Positions 15,587 to 24,900 of a stretch of 42,075 nucleotides of DNA are shown here, piece by piece. The DNA comes from an uncultured Candidatus Poseidoniales archaeon. Lineage in GTDB: Archaea > Thermoplasmatota > Poseidoniia > Poseidoniales > Poseidoniaceae. The notes under the pieces are model-generated. The model was not told the origin of the DNA, searched no databases, and worked only from the letters and a program-made list of their open reading frames with translations. The position numbers and the translations under genes are program-made. Position 1 is the stretch's first letter. Each line of letters starts with the position of its first letter. The stretch spans positions 1,537,880-1,579,954 of the forward strand of contig CM001443.1 of the NCBI GenBank assembly GCA_000246735.1, read 5' to 3'.

Positions 15587-16822
15587 ATGACTGACGACCT
15601 GTTCTCATCCGAATCCGTGACCCGAGGTCACCCTGACAAGCTATGCGACACCATTTCCGATGCGATTGTCGATGCATGCCTTGCCGTCGATTCAAACGCT
15701 CGTGTGGCCGTCGAAACATGCGTGAAGGGAAAAGAAAACATTGGTCTCATCGTCCTTGCTGGCGAGGTATCACTCAACGGTGAAGCACCAGACTACGAAT
15801 CCATCGCTCGAAAGGCTGCGGTCGATGTGGGGTACAACGATCACGCCATCGGCATGGACGCTGCATCTGCCGAATGGACAGAAGTTCAGGTCCACATCAC
15901 AACTCAGTCCTCCAATATTGCTCAAGGCGTCAACAAGGACGGTCTTTCTCAAGGCGCTGGCGACCAAGGACTCATGTTTGGATACGCTTGCACTGAGACT
16001 GAGGCATATGAAGACCTCAACGGACGATTCTTCCCCCTTGCTGCTGCACTGTCACAACGGCTCACACGCCGGCTCACCGCCGTCCGAGAGCAAGGAATTC
16101 TCCCTTGGGCACGACCGGATGGAAAATCACAGGTGACCGTCGAATACGACGAACAAGGGAATGTGTCTCGAGTTCACACCGTCATTATTGCCATTCAACA
16201 CGACAAGGCCCTCAAGGACCAATTTGAAGGGTCAATCGAAGCGGAGCTCGCCCACGTACAGAGCGAAGTTCGCCGCCATGTTGTCGACTATGCCATCCCC
16301 GCTGAACTGCTAGATGAGGATTGCATTCTTGTGGTCAATGGAACCGGGCGATTTGCAGACCCTGGTGGCCCCTATGCAGATGCTGGTCTGACCGGCCGAA
16401 AAATCATCGTTGACACCTATGGTGGAATGGGTCGTCACGGCGGAGGAGCCTTCTCTGGAAAAGACCCTTCGAAGGTGGACCGCTCAGCAGCGTACGCCGC
16501 TCGGTGGGCTGCCAAGCACGTGGTTGCATCAGGATTGGCTGACCGCTGCGAAATTCAACTCGCCTATGTGATCGGTGTTGCTGAACCTGTGAGCGTTCGT
16601 GTCGAAACCTTCGGAACCTCAGAACTGACGCCCCGGGAGATCTCGACACGCGTCAAAAATGCCTTTGATTTCCGCCCTGGTGCGATTGCGAAGGACCTCG
16701 ATTTGCTCAAGCCGATTTACTCGACGACTGCCGCTGGTGGTCACTTTGGCCGAGCCCCCGGTGCAGACGGTTCCTTCCCTTGGGAAGCACTCGATGAAGC
16801 TCGACTTGCCCTCCTTAAGTGA
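15587..16822 (+). CDS. metK: S-adenosylmethionine synthetase, bacterial type
   Basis: 411 aa. It contains the bacterial/eukaryal MAT motifs in order: SSESVTRGHPDKLCDTISDA (ATP and Mg site), GEVSLNG, SNIAQGVNKDG, GAGDQGLMFGYA, the P-loop-like GGMGRHGGGAFSGKDPSKVD, and DRSAAYAARWAAKHVV. It makes S-adenosylmethionine from methionine and ATP, with a tetrameric enzyme expected in the cytoplasm. Most archaea use the highly divergent archaeal MAT family, so this gene is a bacterial-like replacement. Its length is slightly above the bacterial norm (about 385). It is divergent from aspS and followed by a hairpin. It would supply methyl groups to TrmI, encoded 4 kb away. Confidence 0.96.
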   Translation: MTDDLFSSESVTRGHPDKLCDTISDAIVDACLAVDSNARVAVETCVKGKENIGLIVLAGEVSLNGEAPDYESIARKAAVDVGYNDHAIGMDAASAEWTEVQVHITTQSSNIAQGVNKDGLSQGAGDQGLMFGYACTETEAYEDLNGRFFPLAAALSQRLTRRLTAVREQGILPWARPDGKSQVTVEYDEQGNVSRVHTVIIAIQHDKALKDQFEGSIEAELAHVQSEVRRHVVDYAIPAELLDEDCILVVNGTGRFADPGGPYADAGLTGRKIIVDTYGGMGRHGGGAFSGKDPSKVDRSAAYAARWAAKHVVASGLADRCEIQLAYVIGVAEPVSVRVETFGTSELTPREISTRVKNAFDFRPGAIAKDLDLLKPIYSTTAAGGHFGRAPGADGSFPWEALDEARLALLK

Positions 16823-16857
16823 GCGGGGATTTCTAACGGATAAATCGCCCAATCGCA

Positions 16858-16872
16858 CGGCCCGTAGGGCCG
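16858..16872 (+). terminator. hairpin after metK
   Basis: CGGCCC-GTA-GGGCCG forms a perfect 6-bp G+C stem with a 3-nt loop, 36 nt after the metK stop. No T-run follows, so a transcript-stabilising or pausing role is as likely as termination. Confidence 0.4.
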
Positions 16873-16913
16873 ATTCACTCAAGAGGTAGTGGAGCGTGGC
16901 TTGACTTGGTCTT

Positions 16914-19900
16914 ATGTCATCTCGTCCCGTTCGTGCAGTGGCCTTTGTTCTTGTTTTGCTCTTGGCCAGCCTTTCACCATTGGCGACGCCTGCATCAGCA
17001 CACAGTGCTATTTTGCTCGATGTCGATACACACCATGTGGTGCTTGAACCTGGGCAATCAAGCAATGTCACGCTGACAATCGAAAACAATGGGTCATCAA
17101 TCCGATCTTACAATGTATCCACCGACACTGGTGTTCTTTCATCCCTTTGGTCAATCACTGCGACCGAACCCGTAGTCGAGGACATTTTCCCGACATGGAG
17201 CAAGAACACCACCATTGTGGTGCAACTCTCTGTTGGCGCCGTACCTGCCGACAGTGGTTCGTTCAACATTCATGTGACTGAGCCAACCCAAAACATCACG
17301 TCAATCATTACGGTGTACGTGAGCGTCGCGCCTTCCTACGCCCCGCTCATCAGTTTTGACACAATGGGCTCATCACTCGCTTCGATGGATGCTGGCGAAG
17401 AAGCCTCTTTCAGCATCGATGTTACAAACGCAGGTTCGGTCGAAGACACATTGCTTCTTGATGTCGAATTTGAACCCGATTTGGCCACATGGTGGTCGAA
17501 CCAAGGCTCCAACTCAACGGGAAATGGCACGGGTGGTAATGGAACCGGAACTGGCAACGGGACCGGGGGCAATGGGACTGGATCTGGCAACGGAACCGGT
17601 GGAAACGGAACCGGCGGCAATGGAAGCAGCAACATCACCGTCCTCTCAAACCTCTTGATGTACGGAAACAGCTACACAGGCTACAACAACCTTGCCAGTT
17701 TGATGGAATCATTGGGCGTTGTCAACGCAGATTCAATCACACCCGGTGGGAAGATGCTGTCAGGGCATTGGGACGACATTAACACCTCCTTGCACATTTC
17801 AAACACAACGCTTCGTAATCCAAACATCGATTGGGATTATGTTGTTCTCCAAGACCAGAGTCAAGTCCCTTCCCTACCAACAACAGATACGTTTTGGCAG
17901 GCGAGTATGAATGGCGCAGTGAACATCAGCACCGAAGTTACGGCAGAAGGTTCCGAAACCGTCCTGTTCATGACATGGGGGCGCCGAAGTGGAGAATCCG
18001 GACCTCAATGGCATCAATACAGCATTAATCAAAACTACACCATCATGCAAGACCGATTGGCTGATGGGTACACTTACTACGCTGAAAACATCAGCGCTGC
18101 AGGAAATACAGTTTGGATCGCCCCAGTCGGCCTTGCATTCAAGACAATTCACGATGAGGTTATGGACAGCGGTTCTGATCCAACCCAAAGTGGAAATCTG
18201 TTTTATGACCTGTATGACGCAGACGGAAGCCACCCTTCATTGAAAGGAAGTTATCTCGCTGCATGTGTCCTTTATGCAACGATGACGGGTGAGTCCCCAG
18301 TTGGCTCAAACGACACTGTCTCCATCAATGCAACCGTGAAACTGCAATTGCAAGAAGCGGCGGCAGACACTGTGTTCAATGGAACATCCCACATCGACTA
18401 CCCATGGTCATCAACCATCACAGCCACCTCATCTGCACGTGGCCTTGGCGGTGGAATCCCAGCGGGATGGAATGTCCAATGGAGCGATGACCAACTCGAT
18501 GCCATGGCCGCAGGCACAACCCAACAAGCCACACTCGACATTACGGTCCCTGCTGATGTAGCCCCTGACTATTACGGATTCAGATTGTTTGCAGCCTCCA
18601 CACAAGGAAACATCAGCACATCGACCCTGTTGGTGGTGCACATTGATGAAGACCACAGCCTAAGCATTGCCTTCCTCGACCAAGATTCTCAATTCTTACC
18701 GGGCATGACAACGAACACTTCGGTATCGGTGACAAACACTGGAAATGCAGAAACCGACTATGATTGGAATGTTGAAGCGCTCAGCGGCCCATGCGCCTTT
18801 GCTCTACCAGACGCTGTAAGCCTGGCCCTACTGCCGGATGCAACCATTGACGTGACCATACAGGTTGACGTACCAGCAACTGCAACCATCGCAGATTCAT
18901 GTGAATTCCACTTTGAGGGCTCAACCCTCGAAGGAACAAGTGCCGTGGTGACTGGTGCAGAATCGTTCACGATCGCCGTCGATGAGCTGGTTGATTTCGA
19001 ACTCATACCAACCAATGCACAGGTCGAAGTTGAACCCGGCACTCCGCAAACTTACACCATGCGCTTACAGAATAACGGAAGCGAAACTCGAACCTTTAAC
19101 CTCCAAATTGAGAGCACAGAAGGCCTAAACACCATCATCACCTCCACAACTGACATCTCCATCCTCGCTGGGGAAAGCGGTACATGGGAGGTACAAACAA
19201 CTGCGGAAGAGGGCGCTGTCGGCATGTATGTTCAGGCATTCAGCGTGACACGAAATGGCGTCGTGTCCGAGGCATCTGTTGACATTGAGGTGCTCGCCAC
19301 ATCAGAGATCACCGTTGCTGGGCCCATCGATGGTCGAATCGTCATGCAACCTGGTACAACCTCCTCCACTGCATTCACGCTCAGCAACACAGGTACCCGT
19401 GATGTCATTCTAGTTGCATCTATGAGCGGCCTACCCTCTTCTGCTACAGCAGAAATTAGTCACTCTTCGCTCATGCTTAGTGTGGGTGAAACTTCGCAAG
19501 TGTACCTGAACATTACGTTAACCACCAACGCCGAACCGGGAACACATCCACTCGAATTTGGTTACGGCGGAACGGGTGCGTCAGCCGTTGAACAAGTGGA
19601 CTTGCAAATTCAGGACAGGTATTCCGTCCTTCTGTCAAGCACAAGCACACAAGTGGTGGCTGGTCCGTCCAACAATGCCTCCATCCTTGTCGATGTCACA
19701 AACTTCGGCACGGCAAGTGATGTTTTGCAATTGAGTTTGTCGGATTCATCCGACTCTACATGGTTCACCTACTCTCTTTCGACAACATCAGTTTCGCTTG
19801 CATCCGGAGCAACCAGCACTGTTCTCATCGAGGTGCGAGAAGTCATGACTGGCGCCACTGCAAACGGCATCACAATCACCCTTCATGCAACTTCGAGCAA

Positions 19901-20987
19901 CGATCCATCGGCCATCGACCACCTAAATTTGACCGTTCGTCCACAAGTTGCTGGTGCTGAAATCACCGTGATTGCCGATGTTGACGAAACCCCCCCAGGG
20001 GGCATCATTCGTGGCAGTGTTGTTGTGAAAAACACGGGGACTGCATACGATGAATTATTGCTGACCACCGTCGACATGGATTGTGGCGTAACCACGCTTT
20101 TCGAACTCGAAGCTGGTGCCTCTTCTTCTGCCATTCCTTGGTCGTGCACCATTGACGAGGGAGCACAATCTGGTCTTGCCAGTTTGGAGTTCCGAGTTAC
20201 AAGCACATCTCGCAGTGATTATGTCGAGACCTACGCTGAAATCTATTCAGTCGAACCAACGTACGCAAACGGAAATGTACTCGACATCACGACGGATGCA
20301 TCCACCTACAAGATTCCCTATTCAGGCGGTACAAGTGTTGTCGTGACCGTCACCAACTTGGCCAACACCCATGTTGAAGGCGTGTTAAGCTACAACGGGG
20401 AAGGCACTGGCATGCTGATTGGTCAATGGACACGAATCCTTGACGATAGTGCCGTGAACACATTCCAACTTGCCCCATTCGCATCGGCGGAATTTATGCT
20501 CACGCTTACATCAAACATTGAAAACGACGAAACAGCCAATATTGTGCTCAAGGCCACCTACGAGATTGTTGTGACAAGCACCACTGGGTCCGAGGAATCT
20601 GAGCAATTCAGCGTCGCGATTACAGGACCTGCAGAGCCGCCTCAGGGGGTCACACTCCCACTTGGAATCCAACTTGATCAAAGCACCACACTCAACACAC
20701 TGCTTGGTGGATGGGCCTTTGCCATTCTTCTGCTGAGCGTCATGTACCTCCGTCGAAATCGCAAGGTGACTCAAAATGTCGATGACGAATTTGATCAATC
20801 CGAAGAAGTGGTCGAAGAAGAGAACGATGCTGAAGAACAAACGCTTGGTTACAATGAATGCAGAATGGAAGACGGAAAGGTCAGTTGCCCGTCATGTGAA
20901 GCCCGATTGGGCGTGCCTCGTGGCAGCGAAGCACCGTTTAGATTCACTTGTCCGAAATGCCAAACGATGATCCGAGTTGTCGAATGA
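16914..20987 (+). CDS. giant exported Ig/NEW3-repeat protein with nested SGNH hydrolase domain and cytoplasmic zinc ribbon
   Basis: 1357 aa. The signal peptide is at about residues 1-30, ending near ATPASAHS. Repeated beta-sandwich units of the NEW3/CARDB kind follow through to about 1240 (e.g. NTGNAETDYDWNV, NNGSETRTFNLQIES, NTGTRDVILVAS). At about residue 200 a Gly-Asn-Thr linker leads into an SGNH/GDSL-like hydrolase domain resembling DUF4886. It has LMYGNSYTGYNNL (Ser253), DYVVLQDQSQVP and DGSHPSLKGSYLAA (Asp437, His440). Many N-x-S/T sequons suggest glycosylation. A transmembrane helix (GGWAFAILLLSVMYL) precedes an acidic stretch and a terminal CPSC...CPKC zinc ribbon, inside the cell. 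It probably sits on the cell surface and de-esterifies or binds polysaccharide; this is inference. Confidence 0.85.
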   Translation: MSSRPVRAVAFVLVLLLASLSPLATPASAHSAILLDVDTHHVVLEPGQSSNVTLTIENNGSSIRSYNVSTDTGVLSSLWSITATEPVVEDIFPTWSKNTTIVVQLSVGAVPADSGSFNIHVTEPTQNITSIITVYVSVAPSYAPLISFDTMGSSLASMDAGEEASFSIDVTNAGSVEDTLLLDVEFEPDLATWWSNQGSNSTGNGTGGNGTGTGNGTGGNGTGSGNGTGGNGTGGNGSSNITVLSNLLMYGNSYTGYNNLASLMESLGVVNADSITPGGKMLSGHWDDINTSLHISNTTLRNPNIDWDYVVLQDQSQVPSLPTTDTFWQASMNGAVNISTEVTAEGSETVLFMTWGRRSGESGPQWHQYSINQNYTIMQDRLADGYTYYAENISAAGNTVWIAPVGLAFKTIHDEVMDSGSDPTQSGNLFYDLYDADGSHPSLKGSYLAACVLYATMTGESPVGSNDTVSINATVKLQLQEAAADTVFNGTSHIDYPWSSTITATSSARGLGGGIPAGWNVQWSDDQLDAMAAGTTQQATLDITVPADVAPDYYGFRLFAASTQGNISTSTLLVVHIDEDHSLSIAFLDQDSQFLPGMTTNTSVSVTNTGNAETDYDWNVEALSGPCAFALPDAVSLALLPDATIDVTIQVDVPATATIADSCEFHFEGSTLEGTSAVVTGAESFTIAVDELVDFELIPTNAQVEVEPGTPQTYTMRLQNNGSETRTFNLQIESTEGLNTIITSTTDISILAGESGTWEVQTTAEEGAVGMYVQAFSVTRNGVVSEASVDIEVLATSEITVAGPIDGRIVMQPGTTSSTAFTLSNTGTRDVILVASMSGLPSSATAEISHSSLMLSVGETSQVYLNITLTTNAEPGTHPLEFGYGGTGASAVEQVDLQIQDRYSVLLSSTSTQVVAGPSNNASILVDVTNFGTASDVLQLSLSDSSDSTWFTYSLSTTSVSLASGATSTVLIEVREVMTGATANGITITLHATSSNDPSAIDHLNLTVRPQVAGAEITVIADVDETPPGGIIRGSVVVKNTGTAYDELLLTTVDMDCGVTTLFELEAGASSSAIPWSCTIDEGAQSGLASLEFRVTSTSRSDYVETYAEIYSVEPTYANGNVLDITTDASTYKIPYSGGTSVVVTVTNLANTHVEGVLSYNGEGTGMLIGQWTRILDDSAVNTFQLAPFASAEFMLTLTSNIENDETANIVLKATYEIVVTSTTGSEESEQFSVAITGPAEPPQGVTLPLGIQLDQSTTLNTLLGGWAFAILLLSVMYLRRNRKVTQNVDDEFDQSEEVVEEENDAEEQTLGYNECRMEDGKVSCPSCEARLGVPRGSEAPFRFTCPKCQTMIRVVE
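17511..17631 (+). repeat. low-complexity Gly-Asn-Gly-Thr linker repeat
   Basis: The coding DNA here is built from variants of GGNGTG-type units (codons ggc/gga, aat/aac, acg/acc), about 40 codons. It gives a flexible, sequon-rich linker just before the SGNH domain. Synonymous codons vary between units, so it is an old, selected repeat and not a fresh slippage product. Confidence 0.8.
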
Positions 20988-20990
20988 GCC

Positions 20991-21803
20991 TCACTCGACC
21001 GAAGTTCGTTGTGCAATCAAAAGGAAAGCAGTGTGACCAAATGGTCCGTTTACGGGACGCATGCCGCCTTTCGAGGCCTTGCCCCATTGTCGTTCCATGA
21101 GTTCTCCAGCCCATTCAACATTGAGGCCTGCTTGCTCGCATGCCTCCCAAGCATGTTCGACTTGGCTCGTCACAGGGCAATAGCAGGCAATCCGACCGCC
21201 AACGGCCAAAAGGGGTGCGACCGCAGCAATCGCTGACGGATGCTGAGGCAGATCAAGGATGATCCCATCGAATGTTTCGACATGCTTGGTGATTTCAGAA
21301 ATAACATCTTCGATTGCGCCTTCGACATGGTGATGCTCTGGAAATTCAGTCCAGCTTTGACGGGCCCTTGTCAGGTTTTTGAGACCAACATCTGCATGCT
21401 CTGATCGAGGTTCAACTGTAACATGCACACCTGAGCCACCGAGGGCACGTGCGATGTGCATCGAGAGACCTGCACTCCCAAGTCCGGCTTCGAGAATTGA
21501 ATCACCAGAACCAATGCCGAGTTTAGCAACAAAATACCCAGCATCTTTGGCGCTGATGGTTTGAGCCCTTCTCAGCATGCCTTTGGAAAGTTCAGGAAGC
21601 CGAGGTGGCAAACGCGTCAGTTGTTTTTGACCGAGAGTGACCAGTGAACCATACGGTACACCAGCGATTGTGGCCATTGCATCAAAGACACCCAAGCCCT
21701 TGATTTTTCGAACGCCCTCGATTAATTCGACAACGTGAACCTTACCTTCCGGCTCCACCAAAACAGCCCATGCATCATTGTCCATGAACCCTGCGAGTTC
21801 CAT
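20991..21803 (-). CDS. trmI: tRNA (adenine-N1)-methyltransferase, TrmI family
   Basis: 270 aa from the ATG at 21803. The longer frame to 21995 crosses the A+T-rich promoter and was rejected; an ATG at 21785 is a second choice. The N-terminal small beta domain (about 1-75) is followed by the Rossmann methyltransferase domain. Its S-adenosylmethionine motif is ILEAGLGSAGLSMHIARALG, with VTVEPR as the acidic loop and FDGIILDLPQHP as motif IV, typical of TrmI/Trm61. Archaeal members methylate N1 of A57 and A58 in the T-loop of tRNAs as homotetramers. The stop lies 3 nt from the stop of the converging giant surface-protein gene. Confidence 0.88.
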   Translation of the reverse strand: MELAGFMDNDAWAVLVEPEGKVHVVELIEGVRKIKGLGVFDAMATIAGVPYGSLVTLGQKQLTRLPPRLPELSKGMLRRAQTISAKDAGYFVAKLGIGSGDSILEAGLGSAGLSMHIARALGGSGVHVTVEPRSEHADVGLKNLTRARQSWTEFPEHHHVEGAIEDVISEITKHVETFDGIILDLPQHPSAIAAVAPLLAVGGRIACYCPVTSQVEHAWEACEQAGLNVEWAGELMERQWGKASKGGMRPVNGPFGHTAFLLIAQRTSVE

Positions 21804-21850
21804 TCGGATTTCAATCCTTTGTGAGATGAAAAGAGGACAATCGACAACAA

Positions 21851-21861
21851 GAATATATATG
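21851..21861 (-). promoter_or_regulatory. TATA-like element upstream of trmI
   Basis: On the minus strand CATATATATTC lies about 48-58 nt upstream of the trmI ATG, leaving a leader of roughly 25 nt that contains AAAGGA. A second A+T-rich element, ATAAATATAT at 21871-21880, is an alternative. Confidence 0.45.
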
Positions 21862-21930
21862 AAAATTACAATAAATATATCACAAACCCGCAGTCCAACG
21901 AATAAACTGGACCTGTCATGAGAGGGGTTT

Positions 21931-21940
21931 GTATAAATAC
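21931..21940 (+). promoter_or_regulatory. TATA box of the exported thioredoxin-like protein gene
   Basis: GTATAAATAC is a near-consensus archaeal TATA box centred about 26 nt upstream of the ATG at 21962. Transcription should therefore begin at the start codon itself (leaderless mRNA); no ribosome-binding site is seen. Confidence 0.6.
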
Positions 21941-21961
21941 CATCCAGTGTGTGTAATATCC

Positions 21962-24900
21962 ATGAAGATGCCCGCACGACTTCTCGCTCTAACAATTGTA
22001 ACTCTATTCGTCGGCAGTGTCCTTGTTGGATTCACGGCAGAGATGAATCCACTCGACAATGAAAAAACGCTTGACGAGGCGCCTGTAGTTCAACAAGCAA
22101 GTTCAGCAACGAGTCCAGGACACGTTGTGTTTGGACAATATATTTCATCAGACAACTGCGGTCACTGCTCCAAAACAGGCGGCGGCTCCGATGCACACCA
22201 CGCGGTGAAGCAACTTCACCCTGACGAGTATGTCTACATCACGTACATGTCCGCTTCCTACGGCGACACTGACACCTCCCGTGCAGGTAACGTAGCCCCG
22301 TACAACTGGGCATGGTCGACAGGCGGAGCACCAGACGCTTACTTCGGAGACCGCACCGACAAGAACCAAGGTGGGGCCTCGGCAAATTACGACACATATG
22401 ACACCCTCTTCTCTTCTGGCGGAGGAATGGCTCCAACAGTCAATGATTACGGCATGTCCGCATCGATTGGACAAACTGGAACCACTTACGACATCGACAT
22501 CTCCTACAAATACACAGGATCTGGTAGCCCAGCAAGCAACATGAAACTCTACGCTGCGCTTGTTGACAAGGATTGCACTGGATACACCTACACCTCTGGA
22601 ATCCCTCACGGCTACAACTGCTGGATGGCTTGGCTCACTGACAGTGACACATACAAATCGAAGAGCGGCGGATCCGGAAGCTCCTTCGCATCTGTCGTCC
22701 CAAGTTCAACATCCCAGTCAGTCACATGGTCAAACGTCCCAGCATCGGTCGTACCGGGTGGTCTGAACAAGGCCATCGTGGTCGGTGTCCTCATGGCTGG
22801 AAACCAAGTTTCAGTGGGCGGCACTTCTGCCCACGTGTACCACGCAATCGACTCGACGATGGGGCCTAAGATGGACCTCGCACCAGACGGTCTTACCGTC
22901 ACCAACCCAACCGGTGGCACATCGTACATTATCGGCGACACGATCACACTCGACACGACCATCAACAACATTGGCGACCTCGACTACAACGCTGGTGGAA
23001 GCATCGAATTCTTTTACAAGAACGGCGTCAATGAAGTTTCCATTGACACGAAATCCCTCAACAACATCAACACAGGTGGCTCTCAAACCGCATCCGTGAA
23101 CTTTGACACCTCTGTCCTTCCAACAAACGGATGGAAGACGACATTCGGTGTCCGCCTCACCGGACTCGTGGACGAAACTCAAAGCGCCAACAATTTGGTT
23201 CAGTCTGAACTTGACCACGACCGACCACCACTCGCAAAGAAGGCACAAGTCGAAGGCGACAATGTCATTGCTCGTGGCACACAGTTTGAAATTCTCGCCA
23301 AGGGCGATGCTGACGACAATGTCGACACCATCGACTCGATGAGTTTCAACATTGAAGTCTCCCCAACTGGAGCAAACCAATGGTCCAGCGACATTGTGTC
23401 CGGTGGCGAAATGGTCATGTATCCAGGTTCGCCAAGCGAAGGCCGTGCCTACCTCCTTAGCCCATCAATGGACATGGCCTCTGGTTGGTATGACATCCGA
23501 TCACAAACGGTCGATTCACGAGGACAAACAAGCGACTGGATTGTCACTGCAGGCACTGATGGCTTCAAACTCGCCAACGGAATCCCCTCCATTGTCGCAG
23601 AACCAATCCCATCTGTCCTTTGTGACACAACAACCAAGTTCGACCTCACCGGACACGTCGCTGACCCAGAGACGCCTTTGGAAAGCCTTGTCATTACATC
23701 AGACAATCCATCATTCGTAGCATGGCATCCATCAACAACAGAACTCGAAGTGAAGTTCTCATGGAATGAAATCAATGGATGTCCACTTGGACAACAAGGC
23801 ATGGAAATTCGAGTCGATGACGGAGGAGATTACTCCGAAGCCGGAGAGTTGCCATACGGAACACTCCTGTTCAATGTCCTCGAAAATGGTCAACCACGTT
23901 GGGAAGGACTTCCTACACAAACCATTGATGAAGGTGGCTCGGGCATCATTGACCTCCTTCCGTTCCTCTCCGATACCGACGACACTGGCCAACCCGTGAA
24001 CGCAAACACACTCACAGTGTCCATGATCAGCACATCAAATGATGATATCATTTCCTTTATGCTCGAAGGCTACGCTCTTGGCTTTGAGACAATGGACGAT
24101 GATGTCAACGGTCAGTCAATCGTGACCCTCCGGGCAAGCGATGGCGAACAAATTTCCGAACAAACCATGATTGTGCAAATCAACCCAAGCAACGATGCCC
24201 CACGCATCGATCTTGACAGCATGGAAACGATTCAACTCAAGCGAAATGAGCAGATGGTCACTGACCTCACCCCTCGAATCAGCGATATTGACGACCCCGC
24301 AGAAGAGGCGTTCCTCACCGTCGAATCTACTGAATCTGGAGCAGCCCGGTACAACCTACTTACAGGAATGCTGACCCTTCAATTCGAACAAGTTGGCGCA
24401 CAAACAGTGACCCTCACAATCATGGACAAGTACGACACGAACACCTACCAAATCATTGTGAATGTCTACGACGCACTTCCCTTAGAGATTTCAACAGTTG
24501 ATGATGGCACTGGCCAAATCTATACTGAAATGACTGACACATACATTGGACAAACGCCAACGGTCACAATGACGCTCACTGACGCAGCTCCAGTTTTCAC
24601 ATACATGATGGCAAACTGGAACGTCTGCAATGAATTGACGGGTACCTGTGATGGACTGCTCACCTACGAGTTAGATGTGACGCAATCCGCAACTGGGTGG
24701 ACCAATGTCCTCGACATGCCTTCACTCGTCTTCGAAGGCCAGTCCGCACGAGAAGATGGTTCGAGAGACCGTGATTACTACGAACTAGAGATGACGGCAA
24801 GTGACGCCAATGGTGATGATTACAAGACCCTCACCAAGATGAAGTGGACCATCACTGAAACGGCCCCTACACCAGATCAAATGGATGAAGCAATGCTTGA

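Noticed and set aside
17336-17638. Proline-rich minus-strand frame opposite the Gly-Asn-Thr linker
   Set aside because: It is simply the reverse reading of the linker repeat.
22148-23418. Several long minus-strand open frames within the exported thioredoxin-like gene
   Set aside because: Valine- and cysteine-rich shadows caused by biased codon use on the plus strand.
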